Assembly: GCA_963573385.1 (NCBI GenBank)
Contig: CAUYLG010063058.1
Location: 21,687 to 85,686, forward strand
From: Cacajao melanocephalus
Taxonomy: Eukaryota > Chordata > Mammalia > Primates > Pitheciidae
Direction: 5' to 3'
DNA length: 64,000 nucleotides
The notes beneath the pieces were generated by a model. It did not search any database and was not told the DNA's origin. It saw only the letters and a program-made list of their open reading frames with translations. A program made the translations under genes and the position numbers. Below, piece by piece: positions 40,365-53,240 of the stretch. How positions within the stretch are numbered: position 1 is the first letter of the stretch; every line of letters starts with the position of its first letter.

Positions 40365-40567
40365 AAATGAAGAGTTCAGAATCAGACAGATCTGGGTTCA
40401 CTTTCACCTCCTTCACTGACTACCTGTATGATCTTGAGTAATTTGCTCAACTTCCTTAGACCACAATTTCCAAACCTAAAAAATAGGATGAATAAAGACA
40501 TATGTACCTGAGACTTTAGCACAGAATCTGGCCAATAGTAGATGTGTAATAGAAGACAGCCATTAAT
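40365..40567 (+). mobile_element. MIR SINE, sense, near full length
   Basis: 'gaatcagacagatctgggtt', 'cctgtatgatcttgagtaat' and 'gactttagcacagaatctgg' span most of the MIR. Confidence 0.8.
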
Positions 40568-40944
40568 TTTTCTAACTTCAATCAGCACTAGAAAAATAAG
40601 CCAGGTGTTTTTGTTTTTAAAAATTGTTTGGCTACTGTTTTGTTATTAGGTTTGGGTTTTCTCCCTTCATCATGAATCTGAAGGTATGTTCACAGAAAGG
40701 ATGTGTCTGTTCTCCTGGCTGAATTCATGAGCATGTGTGGCAGAGAAGGAAGTTTTTATTTATGTGGATTTGGATGGGCCATGGAGCAAGACAGATGGAG
40801 AGTGTGGAGACCTGGACTGACATTCAGTTTACTAGTCATTGTAAAAGCTATACTAGCTAAGTTCCGTCCTCACTCTAAGCCTCTGTTTTTCCATTTATCT
40901 GACGGAAAAAATGAAAAGAAACTTCCTCTTATTGATTGTCAGGA
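40568..40944. other. Mostly unassigned
   Basis: Around 40800-40900 a faint sense MIR signal ('gagacctggactgacattca'). An 82-codon ORF at 40703-40951 shows no motif. Confidence 0.3.
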
Positions 40945-41110
40945 ATGCTGATAAGCAATCCTGCATATATCACTTCATTTAATCCTTACTTAAATCCTTC
41001 AGATAACCCAGTGTTATCTCCATTTTACAGATGAGAAAACTGAGGAGAATGAAATCTGGTGCTCACAGTCCCGTAGCAAGGCAGAATTACTCTGTGATAA
41101 GATTATAGGC
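40945..41110 (-). mobile_element. MIR SINE, antisense
   Basis: 'tatctccattttacagatga' and 'tcatttaatccttacttaaa' match antisense MIR. Confidence 0.8.
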
Positions 41111-41335
41111 TTGGACTCAGGTGGAACACAACTTAAACGTGTCCTGGACAGTGCCACCTTGAATAAACTACTCATCACTTCTTGATCTCAATCCCCTCAT
41201 CTATACAATGAAAACAATAGCACATTGTGGGGGAGGGGGGTCACATTAAAATGGAATAATTACTTAGTGTTAAGTGTCCAGATCAGTTTCTGACACATAG
41301 TTAATAATGTTCATTATCTGTGAGGATAAAAGCAA
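41111..41335 (+). mobile_element. MIR SINE, sense
   Basis: 'ggcttggactcaggtggaac', 'tcctcatctatacaatg'-type core and 'cagtttctgacacatagtta' end, in head-on orientation to the preceding MIR. Confidence 0.65.
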
Positions 41336-41679
41336 TGATCTGATGTCAAAATAGGATATAATGGCAAGGGTGCCTGGGATGTGACAAGTTTCAGGGGAAT
41401 AATGTTGGCTAGTTGGGATTTTTGTAAGCCCTGACATTGTCTCCTGCTCCCCTGTCTTTAGTCCTCAAAGCTGGTAAGCTCCATGGCAGTACCTGGTACA
41501 AAGAGGCATGGTTGTTCATGACAGAAGCAGAAACGGTCTTGATCCCAGTCCTTCTGCCTTTCTGTGTTGAGTGGATGGTTTCGACGTCCAACTCACAGTT
41601 GTTCTCAGGGGTATGATGCAAGAAAACAGCCAAAAGACAAGGCTTCCAAGTTTGCGGCAGGGTCATGAGAGTCATTAAA

Positions 41680-41910
41680 AAGCATATTTAGTGAACATCT
41701 ACAATGTACCAGGCACTCTTCTAGATGTGGGGTTGCATCAGTAAACATGAGAGAGATCTCTACATTCATAATGCTTAAAATCCAGCAGAGCAAGAGACAA
41801 GTAATAGGATAAGTAAATTACACAGTATGTGAGAAAATGATCAAAAAGCTATAACAAAATAAAAAGAGAACAGGATAAAGGATTGGGAGCATGGGGGATG
41901 GGGTAAATTG
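41680..41910 (-). mobile_element. L2 LINE 3' end, antisense
   Basis: 'acaatgtaccaggcactctt', 'ctagatgtggggttgcatca' and 'ccagcagagcaagagacaag' follow the antisense L2 3' end. Confidence 0.75.
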
Positions 41911-42499
41911 TGATGGCTTTTACACCGGTGTTTGGAGAGTTTTACTCAACTGGCATCATCATTAATATCACCTCAGAGATAACAGCTCTGAGCTGAATCT
42001 GCAAATGTTTAATGCCACTTTGTGTGAAAAGTAAATTGAAAGATAATTTAGGAACAATTATTTTAATTGATGTTTGGGTATCAGAGAAGCATTGCGCTCA
42101 CTGGTGAGATAGGAAGGCGTGTTTGTGATCAGGGATGTTCAATTTCATTTATTTCAACAGATTTTTCATTCAAGTCTCTTTTAAGGATGAGAGGTAACAT
42201 TCCCAGGTAATCATAAGATGTTCTTTTTACCTAGAAATCCCTCTCATTTGATCTTTCCTGGTGAGCAGAGAGAGATGAAAGCAGTTGAGAGAAAAATCTC
42301 AAAATTATCAGTCAAAGATTAAAGAAGAAGTAAGCTCAAGCAGGTGGCTAGAAAGAGTGCCACTATGCTTGTTCTGGCCTGTCCATATGCAGAGGAAAAG
42401 CTCATGGGAGATTTTCACCACTCAGTAATTAACAGAGACACCTCTCTTTCCAGTGAAATGAATGACACTATGTATAATGCCTGGCAATGAATTCATGCA
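41911..42499. other. No recognised feature
   Basis: Unique-looking on both strands; no ORF or repeat that I can name. Confidence 0.35.
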
Positions 42500-42785
42500 T
42501 GTCAAACAAACATTAAAGATAATGTTGCAGGACATTTGATCACCTGGAAAGATGATCAGAATATACTGGAAAGATGACCAGAATATACTGTAAAATGGGA
42601 AAACTGTATGTGTGGCATGATGTCATTTTCAATACTCTTATTTATGTATAAATGAAAAGACACTAAAATATTAACAGAGTTTATCTCTGGGTAGTGGATT
42701 TATGAGTGACCGCTCTTTTTATACAATTAGGATGCCATTTTGCAATAAGGAGAAATAAATAAAAGTGATATTTAAAACATAGCAT
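42500..42785 (+). mobile_element. L1M 3' UTR fragment
   Basis: 'gtttatctctgggtagtgga' and 'ggtaccattttgcaa'-like text followed by an A-rich end match the L1M 3' UTR. A 22-bp tandem duplication ('tggaaagatgatcagaatat' unit) lies at 42547-42590. Confidence 0.65.
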
Positions 42786-43335
42786 ATAAATCCAATCACT
42801 CATAAATATGCCAGCCTTGTTCTCACCAAAAGACTTGAAATCTCTTTGACAGGTTAGGCCACACCCTCACTGCATTCTCCATGTGTGTGGTTTTAGAAGG
42901 AGGTCACACCAGCAGTGTGCTAATAAATGTTGAACAATTGGCTCTCCAACCTCCCTTCCTCCCATACACAGACACATAAAAAGCCTTGGTTTTTAGTGTA
43001 TGCCAATTTCTATGGTGTAAATACTCTAGCCATGGCTGATTTCAAACTACCAATGTCATCACTGAACATGGTACCTCATGTATTTAAAAATCTAGAATTT
43101 GGAATATCCATAATATTACATGAAATAAGAGACCTTATAAGAAAAGTTACTTATGAAACAGGACAGTAAATGCCCTTCTATCAAAAGACCCTGTATTATG
43201 TCACTGCATAAGAATTTGGGAAGATAACACTCTCATGAGCCTTTATGTGCTTCTCCAGCACATCATGGGGTCATGCTTGCATCTGCCTGGACACAGAGCA
43301 CAGAGTTAGACATGTTAAAAAAAAAAATCAGCCTA
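42786..43335. other. No recognised feature
   Basis: Unique-looking; an 80-codon ORF at 42927-43169 has no motif. Confidence 0.35.
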
Positions 43336-43638
<303 letters not shown>

Positions 43639-44164
43639 AGGCCTTAGACAAGTTTGCTCACTGATGCCCCTTTTTTTCCTCTGGGGAAGGAAGAGGTAGA
43701 TACAAATACTTCTTGTCTTTGGCTATGTTAGGGTCTCTAGAGAGCCATAGGATCTTTAGTTAGCAGAAAATCTGTTGCTCTATTTCTTGAATTCTTGAAT
43801 GACTCTTCTTATAAGATTTTATTTTTTCATTTAATAGTATGGAGATATCATATTCTAAATTTTTCAATACATGAGGTCCTGTATCCAGTGTTTCAGGAAC
43901 TTTTCAGAGGTACTGTGGGAAGGAGGGAGAAAGTCTACAGCCTTGTGAGCAGAGAGATGTTCATTATCTGTGAACATCATCATCTCTCTACAGCCTTGTG
44001 GTGTATCTGGGTAGGCTGACATATTTATGTGAGAAAGGTAATAAATAAATATGCATTTTGAAGTTATATTATTGGATAAAAATCCGGGCAATGATCTTTG
44101 CACTGAGAAACCATTTGATGAAGATGCAAGTAGGTCACAGTAAAAAATCTGGACTGTGAAATAA
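43639..44164. other. Unassigned, with a direct repeat around a hairpin
   Basis: 'tctacagccttgtg' occurs at 43934-43947 and exactly again at 43987-44000. Between them an imperfect inverted repeat pairs 'gagagatgttca' with 'tgaacatcatcatctctc'. The rest is unassigned. Confidence 0.6.
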
Positions 44165-44350
44165 TGACTTCCATTTATTGACATGCCCTACATGGCAGGA
44201 ATAATCTCAGCTAAATCTTTGCAAAAGTCCTATGAACTACATATTGTCACTAATCCCACTTTATACTGAAGGAAAGTGCCTGGATTTACAAAGACAGTAA
44301 GGGGTAGAATTCTGATTCAAACCTAAATCAGCCTTATTAGATTCTACCCA
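44165..44350 (-). mobile_element. MIR SINE, antisense
   Basis: 'tgacttccatttattgacat', 'cctatgaactacatattgtc' and 'cccactttatactgaaggaa' match antisense MIR. Confidence 0.7.
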
Positions 44351-44439
44351 AGTGGATTCTCAAGAGCAAAACGCTGCACTGCCTCCCCAGTATGGGGGTC
44401 ACTCCCTGGTAGCCCATGTGAGAATACACTGTGTCAGAG

Positions 44440-44805
44440 ACACGGCTGTGTGTTTGAAAAATGCATTTTATTTCCTCCTGGTTACATAGCTAAACTTAAT
44501 TTCAAGGCTTCCTCAGATATGTTGGAGCCACATGACAAGAGTCTAGGTCAACAGAATGAGGTCAGAAGTAATCTGAGCCACTTCTAGGCCTAGCCCATAG
44601 AAACCTTCCTGCTCAATCTTCTGTTCTCTTTTCTCCTGCCACAGTGACTTTGAAAAACATACTTTGAATGCTGAATGAAGTACCACAGAATCAAAGGAAT
44701 CTGGGTTTCTGAATGATTGTGGTTAAACCACAAAAACTTGGGTTTATTTGTTACTGCAGCTCAGCAGGGTCTACCCTAACTTATTCTCTCAGAGTAGTTC
44801 TCTAG
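44440..44805 (+). mobile_element. MLT1-class LTR, sense, diverged
   Basis: 'ggagccacatgacaagagtc', 'cttctaggcctagcccatag', 'gaatctgggtttctgaatga' and 'tatttgttactgcagctcag' follow an old MaLR LTR layout to its 3' end. Confidence 0.6.
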
Positions 44806-45479
44806 ACATTCATAGCGTAGTCCACATACCTCTGTTATAAAACTTACCATATTTAGTGTAATCTATACTTCATATGATTTTCTGCATGCTTCTCATAAGC
44901 AGGAGTGGCCTCTAGAGTTAGTTCAGGCTGACCCTTGGTTGGCATATTGATTGGACCTCACAGATTGGGCTGTAAATGTCTGAAATGAAAGACTTTCAAG
45001 AACCAGCATAGAATTTTGAAATTGTTGCAAATGTCTCTTTGGAATTGCATTTTTATGCACTCTTTCCTCTAACATTCCAACTTATGTGGTCCCTTTGCCA
45101 CTGATCCCAGAAAGGAAACTCTATCAATTGAGATTATAAAACAGTACCTCGCCTCTCCTAGAAAAACTGCATTGTAAAACTTTCTGAGGAAGGAGAGAAT
45201 TTTACCCTACAAAGGAAATCCAGGTGGTACGAGTTGGCCAAAAATCTTAGGGTAAGGAGAGGAGGTGCAAGACCACATTCCCTGCACCTACAAGCCTATG
45301 CTTTGGCCAGCCAAAGGCCATTAGTGATTGCATGTTTTGGTCACACTATAAAACCAGTGTCCAGCAAGGGCCTATTGGTATGTTGTGGGTGCTAAATGTG
45401 CAACACTGCCCAAGTGCCCAGAGTCTCCAGGCTGCAGACTCAGAAACGTGCTATAGAAGAGTGAGGAGGACTGAACTAA
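44806..45479. other. No recognised feature
   Basis: Unique-looking; nothing supportable on either strand. Confidence 0.35.
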
Positions 45480-45650
45480 CCCAAGTGCAGCACTCTGCTA
45501 AATACTCCACAGGTCTTCTCACTTAAAACTTATAGCTACCCCGTGAAATACTTGGTGTCACCCTAATTTTACCAAGGAGAAAACAGTTTCAGTGCTAGTA
45601 AGTGATCAAGCTGAGATTTGGCCAGGGTCTGGCAGTTATTAGGGCTTCTC
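45480..45650 (-). mobile_element. MIR SINE, antisense
   Basis: 'attttaccaaggagaaaaca' and 'gctagtaagtgatcaagctg' match antisense MIR. Confidence 0.65.
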
Positions 45651-48060
<2,410 letters not shown>

Positions 48061-48090
48061 GATTCAATTCATTTTTAAAAATATTATTTA

Positions 48091-48372
48091 GAGCTGAGTG
48101 CTGTGACCCACACCTGTAATCCCAACATTTTGGGAGGCTGAGGCAGGAGGATCACTTGAACCCAGTAGTTCAAGTCCAGCCTGGACAACATGGTGAAATT
48201 CCATCTCTACAAATATACAAAAAAATTAGCTGGGTGTGATGGCACGTTACCTGTAGTCCCAGCTTCTCTGGAAGCTGAGGTGGGAGGATGGATGACTTGA
48301 GCCCAGGAGGTGGAGATTTCAGTGAGCTGAGATTGCACTACTACACTCCAGCCTGGGCAACAAAGCAAGACT
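48091..48372 (+). mobile_element. AluJ, sense
   Basis: 'gagctgagtgctgtgaccca' to 'gcctgggcaacaaagcaaga'. 'aggatcacttgaacccagta' and multiple J-type positions indicate an old Alu. Confidence 0.95.
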
Positions 48373-48420
48373 CTCTCTCTCTCTCTTGCTCTCGCGCTCT
48401 CTTGCGCTCTCTCTTGTGCG

Positions 48421-48455
<35 letters not shown>

Positions 48456-48485
48456 CGTATACACACATATACATATACATACATA
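48371..48485. repeat. Compound (CT)n-(TA)n-(CA/TA)n microsatellite
   Basis: CT-rich run with 'gcgct' interruptions, then (TA)n, then 'cacacatatacatatacata'. It replaces the Alu tail. Confidence 0.95.
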
Positions 48486-48492
48486 TGTATTT

Positions 48493-48554
48493 TCAAGATT
48501 TTGACTCGCTTGGTTTCTGGAGTCAGTTCTCTTCCTGACTTACAGACAGTTGCT
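48493..48554 (+). repeat. 62-bp templated copy of 51101-51162
   Basis: Identical to 51101-51162 except at about five positions, including 'ctggagtcagttctcttcct' intact. The source is embedded in a coherent MLT1 LTR; this copy has no MLT1 neighbours. Confidence 0.88.
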
Positions 48555-48594
48555 GATCTAAGTTATAGATGTATTTATATATGCAACTTAGATC
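48555..48594. repeat. Inverted repeat abutting the templated copy
   Basis: 'gatctaagtt' (48555-48564) and its exact reverse complement 'aacttagatc' (48585-48594) enclose a 20-base AT-rich loop. It begins at the base after the copied segment ends. Confidence 0.9.
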
Positions 48595-48604
48595 GGGAGT
48601 TTGA

Positions 48605-48785
48605 ATTGTCCTGCTAACTCTTTTATAAGAGTCACTTACTAGCTATGTGACCTTCAGTAAGTTACTTAACTATATTCTTCAGTTTTGAAGTGGAAAAATT
48701 AAAATGATTGAGTTAATATATAGAAATGACTAAAAACAATGCCTGACCCATAGCAAGCTCTACATAAGTGATCATGACTGGTTTT
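48605..48785 (+). mobile_element. MIR SINE, sense
   Basis: 'cacttactagctatgtgacc' is a close match to the MIR core; '...aatgcctgacccatagcaag' matches its 3' part. Confidence 0.85.
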
Positions 48786-48864
48786 TTTTCTCTTTTTACT
48801 GTTGTTGCAGAATCCAGGATTGCCATACATTAGCAGCTGCGTTCAGGACATTAGTGTTACAGAT

Positions 48865-49095
48865 ATTTTAAGCATAGTGGAAAGAACATGAACATTGAAA
48901 TGAAACATCTACGGTTTCAGATACCAGCTGTCATTTCTGTCTTTGCGCTCTTGGGCAAGTTAATTCACTTCTGTGCCTCAGTTTCTTCTCTATAAAACAG
49001 GAGTATTTTCATATGTTGTAGGAGTATTTTGAGAATTGAATGAGATGGGTTATATATGTAACGTTCTTAGCATCATATATGGATGAGAATACTTA
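48865..49095 (+). mobile_element. MIR SINE, sense
   Basis: 'gcatagtggaaagaacatga', 'gcgctcttgggcaagttaat' and 'gtgcctcagtttcttctcta' span most of a MIR. Confidence 0.85.
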
Positions 49096-49109
49096 TACTT
49101 TAGTGGAAC

Positions 49110-49292
49110 TCCTTCACCCTTCTTTCCTCTACCATGCCATGCTTGGGGTATACATATTGATATGATGTGTCACAATGCAAAGGGTGGCTGAATCCTTGAG
49201 TCACCAAATGGTGGAAAACCTACACCAGCCTTTGTTGTGTTAAGCCACTAGGATTTTGTAGTTTGTTGCAGTATCTAGCAAGAATTATCACA
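49110..49292 (+). mobile_element. MLT1-class LTR 3' end, sense
   Basis: 'tgttgtgttaagccactagg' then 'gtagtttgttgcagtatcta' is the conserved 3' end of MaLR MLT1 LTRs. Confidence 0.7.
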
Positions 49293-49980
49293 GTTCACCA
49301 TACTCTACTCATCATGCTTAAGATACTATCCCTGTTCATCAAGAACTTGCTAAATAGTGTAAGATGTAAGACATGGACAAATAAAAATGCATTCTTAATA
49401 CCTAGAAATGTCAGGAACTGTATCACTCAAGATCCAATCAGGTAAACAGAAATAACTCTAGGTACATTAAACAGGAGATATTTAATACAAGAATTGAGGA
49501 CAAGGGTATTGCAAGGGCTAGAGAATTAGAAGAGGAGAAAGTAAAGTTTCTCATGGCATTTGCAGGAAACGAGTACTGTTTCTGAGTGCTCAGAGCAAAA
49601 ACCTGTCTATTGGCCAGTGTACTGTGTTGCTAAGTCTCCTGCAGTTGGAACCCAGCTGCCTGCATCAGAAGCCTGGACTCCAAAGCTACTGCTGCTTCTG
49701 CTACAACTACCAGTGGTGAAATGTGTTACTGCCACTATCACTGCCACCAACACAGTTCCTGCAACCAATATAGTTTGTGACACTGCTGCCAGAGACATTA
49801 CCAAAAGTTACCTCTCAATCTCCCATTTGTGTCCCCTAGTCACAAGGGAGTCAGGGCTATATTTTTTGCTGTTCATAAAATGGCAAATGACTGTTGTGAG
49901 ACAAAATAAAGCAGTAAGGAAAACTCTTGCCATGAGAGCTTAGAGAAAGAATTAGGAAAGATTCTACAGTCAAGGATAGA
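49293..49980. other. Unassigned, probably an interspersed repeat
   Basis: 'gatccaatcaggtaaacaga' and 'aacaggagatatttaataca' resemble a repeat I have seen but cannot name. A 127-codon plus-strand ORF (49560-49943) is rich in Thr/Ala/Leu from short 'actgc' repeats and has no domain. Confidence 0.3.
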
Positions 49981-50422
49981 TGTATGAGTTTCCTATTGCT
50001 GTTGCAATGAATTACCATAAAATTAGTGACCCCAAACAGTACAAATTTATTCTTTTACAGTTCCAAAAGTAGAAATCTAACATCAGTCATCAGAGCTATG
50101 CTCCTTCTGGAGGTTCTGGGGAGAATCTGTTTCCTTGACTTTTTCAGGTTTTTAGAGGCAATTTGTATTCCTTGGCTTGTGGCTTTGCATCACTTTGATC
50201 TCGGCTTTTATCATCACATCTCATTCTTCCAACTCTGAACCTCTTGCCTCTATCTTATAAGGACTACTGAGATTACACTGGGCTTATGCAGATAACACAA
50301 GATAATCTCCCCATCTCATCATTCTTAATCACATCTCCAAAGTCCCTTTGCCATGTAAGGTAACATAGTCACAATAATTAGGATGTGAACATATATAGGG
50401 GGCTATTAATCTACTTACCACA
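49981..50422 (-). mobile_element. MLT1 (B/C-like) solo LTR, antisense, complete
   Basis: Starts TG and ends CA. 'ccttctggaggttctgggga', 'ttccttggcttgtggctttg' and 'ccctttgccatgtaaggtaa' are in consensus order. Flanks 'ataga' (left) and 'agaga' (right) fit a 5-bp duplication with one change. Confidence 0.88.
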
Positions 50423-50744
50423 AGAGATTTAAGCCAGACTCTCAAAGATTGCACAAGATTCAGGTGAATAGAGAAGGGCATGGAGATGAGAGAGTTCCAG
50501 GTAGGGGAAGTGGCAAGGGTAGCAGAACAGTGGCTGAGAAGTCTGCAGTCTGGTAGAGGACAGTGATAAACAAGCATGACTGGGTAGAGGGCTCATGTAA
50601 AACTATCATGAAACACAAATCTAGAAAGGGCACTGTGTGCCAGAAAGCACTGATTTCACAGCTTAGAAAGTAGTTTATGGGAAAACATGAAGTTATTGAG
50701 TAAGGGAATGGCATAAAAAAAGCTTCTATCTGATCATGTAAATA
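50423..50744 (-). mobile_element. L2 LINE fragment, antisense
   Basis: The 'gagagttccaggtagggga' to 'ggaatggcataaaaa'-type sequence fits antisense L2 internal text. Its segment 50496-50643 was copied to 52290-52438. Confidence 0.55.
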
Positions 50745-50995
50745 ATGACAATAATTATGATTTATTGAAACTTTCAACTGCCAGGCACTGGGTTAAGCAC
50801 GTCACATTCAGTATCTCACAGGATTGTCATGTGGATGACAATCCCATGAAAACGATTAAGATCTCCATTTTACAGATAAGGAAATTGAGGTCAGGAAACA
50901 GAGGATCAGAAACTTGCTCAAAGCCACATGTTTGGTAATAGGGGGGATTGCAATGGAAACCAACTAATCTGACTCTGAAGCCTGAGTTCTCAACC
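50745..50995 (-). mobile_element. MIR SINE, antisense, with foldback insertion
   Basis: 'ccaggcactgggttaagcac', 'ctccattttacagataagga' and 'ctgactctgaagcctgagtt' span a near-complete MIR. 'ggattgtcat gtgg atgacaatcc' at 50821-50844 is a perfect 10-bp inverted repeat not present in the MIR consensus. Confidence 0.8.
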
Positions 50996-50997
50996 CC

Positions 50998-51372
50998 TGC
51001 CTTAATCTTCTTGGGCTGCCATAACAGAATACCAAAAACTGGATAGCTTAAACCACAGAAATTTATTTTATCACAGTTCTGGGGTCTGGAAAGTTCAAGA
51101 TCAAGATTCTGACTGACTCGGTTTCTGGAGTCAGTTCTCTTCCTGGCTTACAGACAGTTGCTTTCCCACTGTGTCCTTATATGACTGAGAAAGAATGAGA
51201 GCAATACCTCTGGTGTCTCTTCCTACAAAGGCGCTAATCCCATCATGAAAGCCCCATATTCATGGCCTTATCTAAAACTAACTATCTTCCAGAGGACTCA
51301 TCTCCAAATATCAGCACACTGGGAGTTAGGGCTTCAACATGTGAATTTGAGGGGGACACAATTCAGTAAACA
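50998..51372 (-). mobile_element. MLT1 (A-like) solo LTR, antisense
   Basis: 'cttgggctgccataacagaa', 'cacagaaatttattttatca' and the end 'gggggacacaattcagtaaa' mark a full LTR. It contains the source of the templated copy at 48493. Confidence 0.9.
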
Positions 51373-51689
51373 GAAACTCCTAAGTGGGCACATAATGCAG
51401 AATTAGAGTGGCAATAGACTAGGGGCAGGGAAGCCAGGCAAACAGCTTCTACAGTGCTTCTGGCAGTAGATGATGAGAATCAACTCCTGGCTATGGTTTG
51501 GAGAAGGGAAAAGTGATTCCGAATCTTCAGACAGCTGTGAGCTAGGCGTTTTCCAGGCTCTACTTTTCCCAGATGTTACTGGATCCATAGAAGACCTAGG
51601 CTAGATGAGAACTGGATTTCTTAAATACTTTCATTGTTTGGAATTCCCACAGACAATTTTTTAAACTATTATTTTGAATTTTTGTGAAC
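51373..51689. other. No recognised feature
   Basis: Unique-looking; a 61-codon minus-strand ORF without motif. Confidence 0.35.
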
Positions 51690-51756
51690 AGAAAAAAGAG
51701 GAAAATTAAAGCAACAATGAAGTGCCCTTTTGTGTCCATCATATCAATAAGCATTT

Positions 51757-52071
<315 letters not shown>

Positions 52072-52289
52072 AAAACTGTGATAACACCATGTGTGGGCAC
52101 AGATGTGGCACAAGGGAGGTCAGACCCTGGTAAAAGGGAAGTGATTGTTACATTCTGGAGAACAAATTAGCAAAACCTTGTAAAGGTGAAGATGTCCATA
52201 CTCTATAAGCTAGAAGTTCCATCTCTTCATATCTTAGTAGTGGAACTCAGTCACAACAACATAGGAAGACACTTACATGTTTATAAGTG

Positions 52290-52438
52290 TCCAGGTAGGG
52301 GAAGTGGCAAGTGCAGCAGAACAGTGGCTGAGAAATCTGCAGTCTGGTAGAGGACAGTAAATAAAGAGGCATGATTAGGCAGAGGGCTCATGTAAAGCCA
52401 ACATGAAATATAAATCTAGGAAGGGCATTGTGGGCCAG
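52290..52438 (+). repeat. 149-bp templated copy of 50496-50643
   Basis: Shares 'ctgcagtctggtagaggaca' and 'agagggctcatgtaaa' with the source; about 18 differences over 149 positions. It interrupts the L1M at 51690-52955, so this is the recipient site. Confidence 0.9.
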
Positions 52439-53099
52439 TAAAATAGTGAAAACAAGCCATTTTTTTATTAGTAGGGAGATAGATAAGTAATCAACGGTTT
52501 AATATTAGAATGGCACACAGCAGCTAAAATGAATAAACTTGAGCTCATCTATCAAAAGGGATAACTTTCAAAAACATAATATTAAAAGAAAACTGTGAAA
52601 AAAAGGCATACAGTAGTAACTAAAATGCATACACATTTTAAAAACACAAGTATTCAGTATGTATTTTTTATGGATGTATATACACATAGTAAAACTGAAA
52701 AACATTCCATAGGAGGAAAGCTCATGTAAGAACATGAAGAAGGAGGGGAAGAGATGAGGGTAGCACTTCAGCTACATCTGTAACATTTCATTTCTAGGGG
52801 TGGGGGGAAAGGAAAGAGACATCTGAAGAGTATTTTGTTAAGTGTTAAAATCTGAGTGGGGAAGATGCTTATGCTGTATTATCCCCTGGACAAGTGTGTT
52901 TTTATGCTACAAAATATTCAAGTTATTTCATAATTTAAAATAATTAGTGAAGAAATTAAAGGGTACCTAATAATAATATGACTCAATTCCCTGGGTTGAA
53001 GATTAAATGAGATATACTATCTAAACCATTTGGAACTGTGTCTCGCTCTAGGGTCTTGGGGCTCAGAGAAGACACGTTTTCTTCCTCCCAGATTTTCAT

Positions 53100-53240
53100 C
53101 CCACCTTGACATTTATGTAGTGATTTACGATTCAGAAAGACTTTTATATCCAGGATTATATTTTATTATCATAACAAGCCAGTGATTGCAGGAGATAATC
53201 TCACTCCCATTTTAAGACTCTAGGGTCCAAGAAGTGGATG
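53100..53240 (-). mobile_element. MIR SINE, antisense
   Basis: 'cagtgattgcaggagataat' and 'ctcccattttaagactctag' fit antisense MIR. Confidence 0.5.

Noticed and set aside
49560..49943. 127-codon plus-strand ORF
   Set aside because: No motif; low-complexity Thr/Ala content from short repeats. Its surroundings look like an interspersed repeat.
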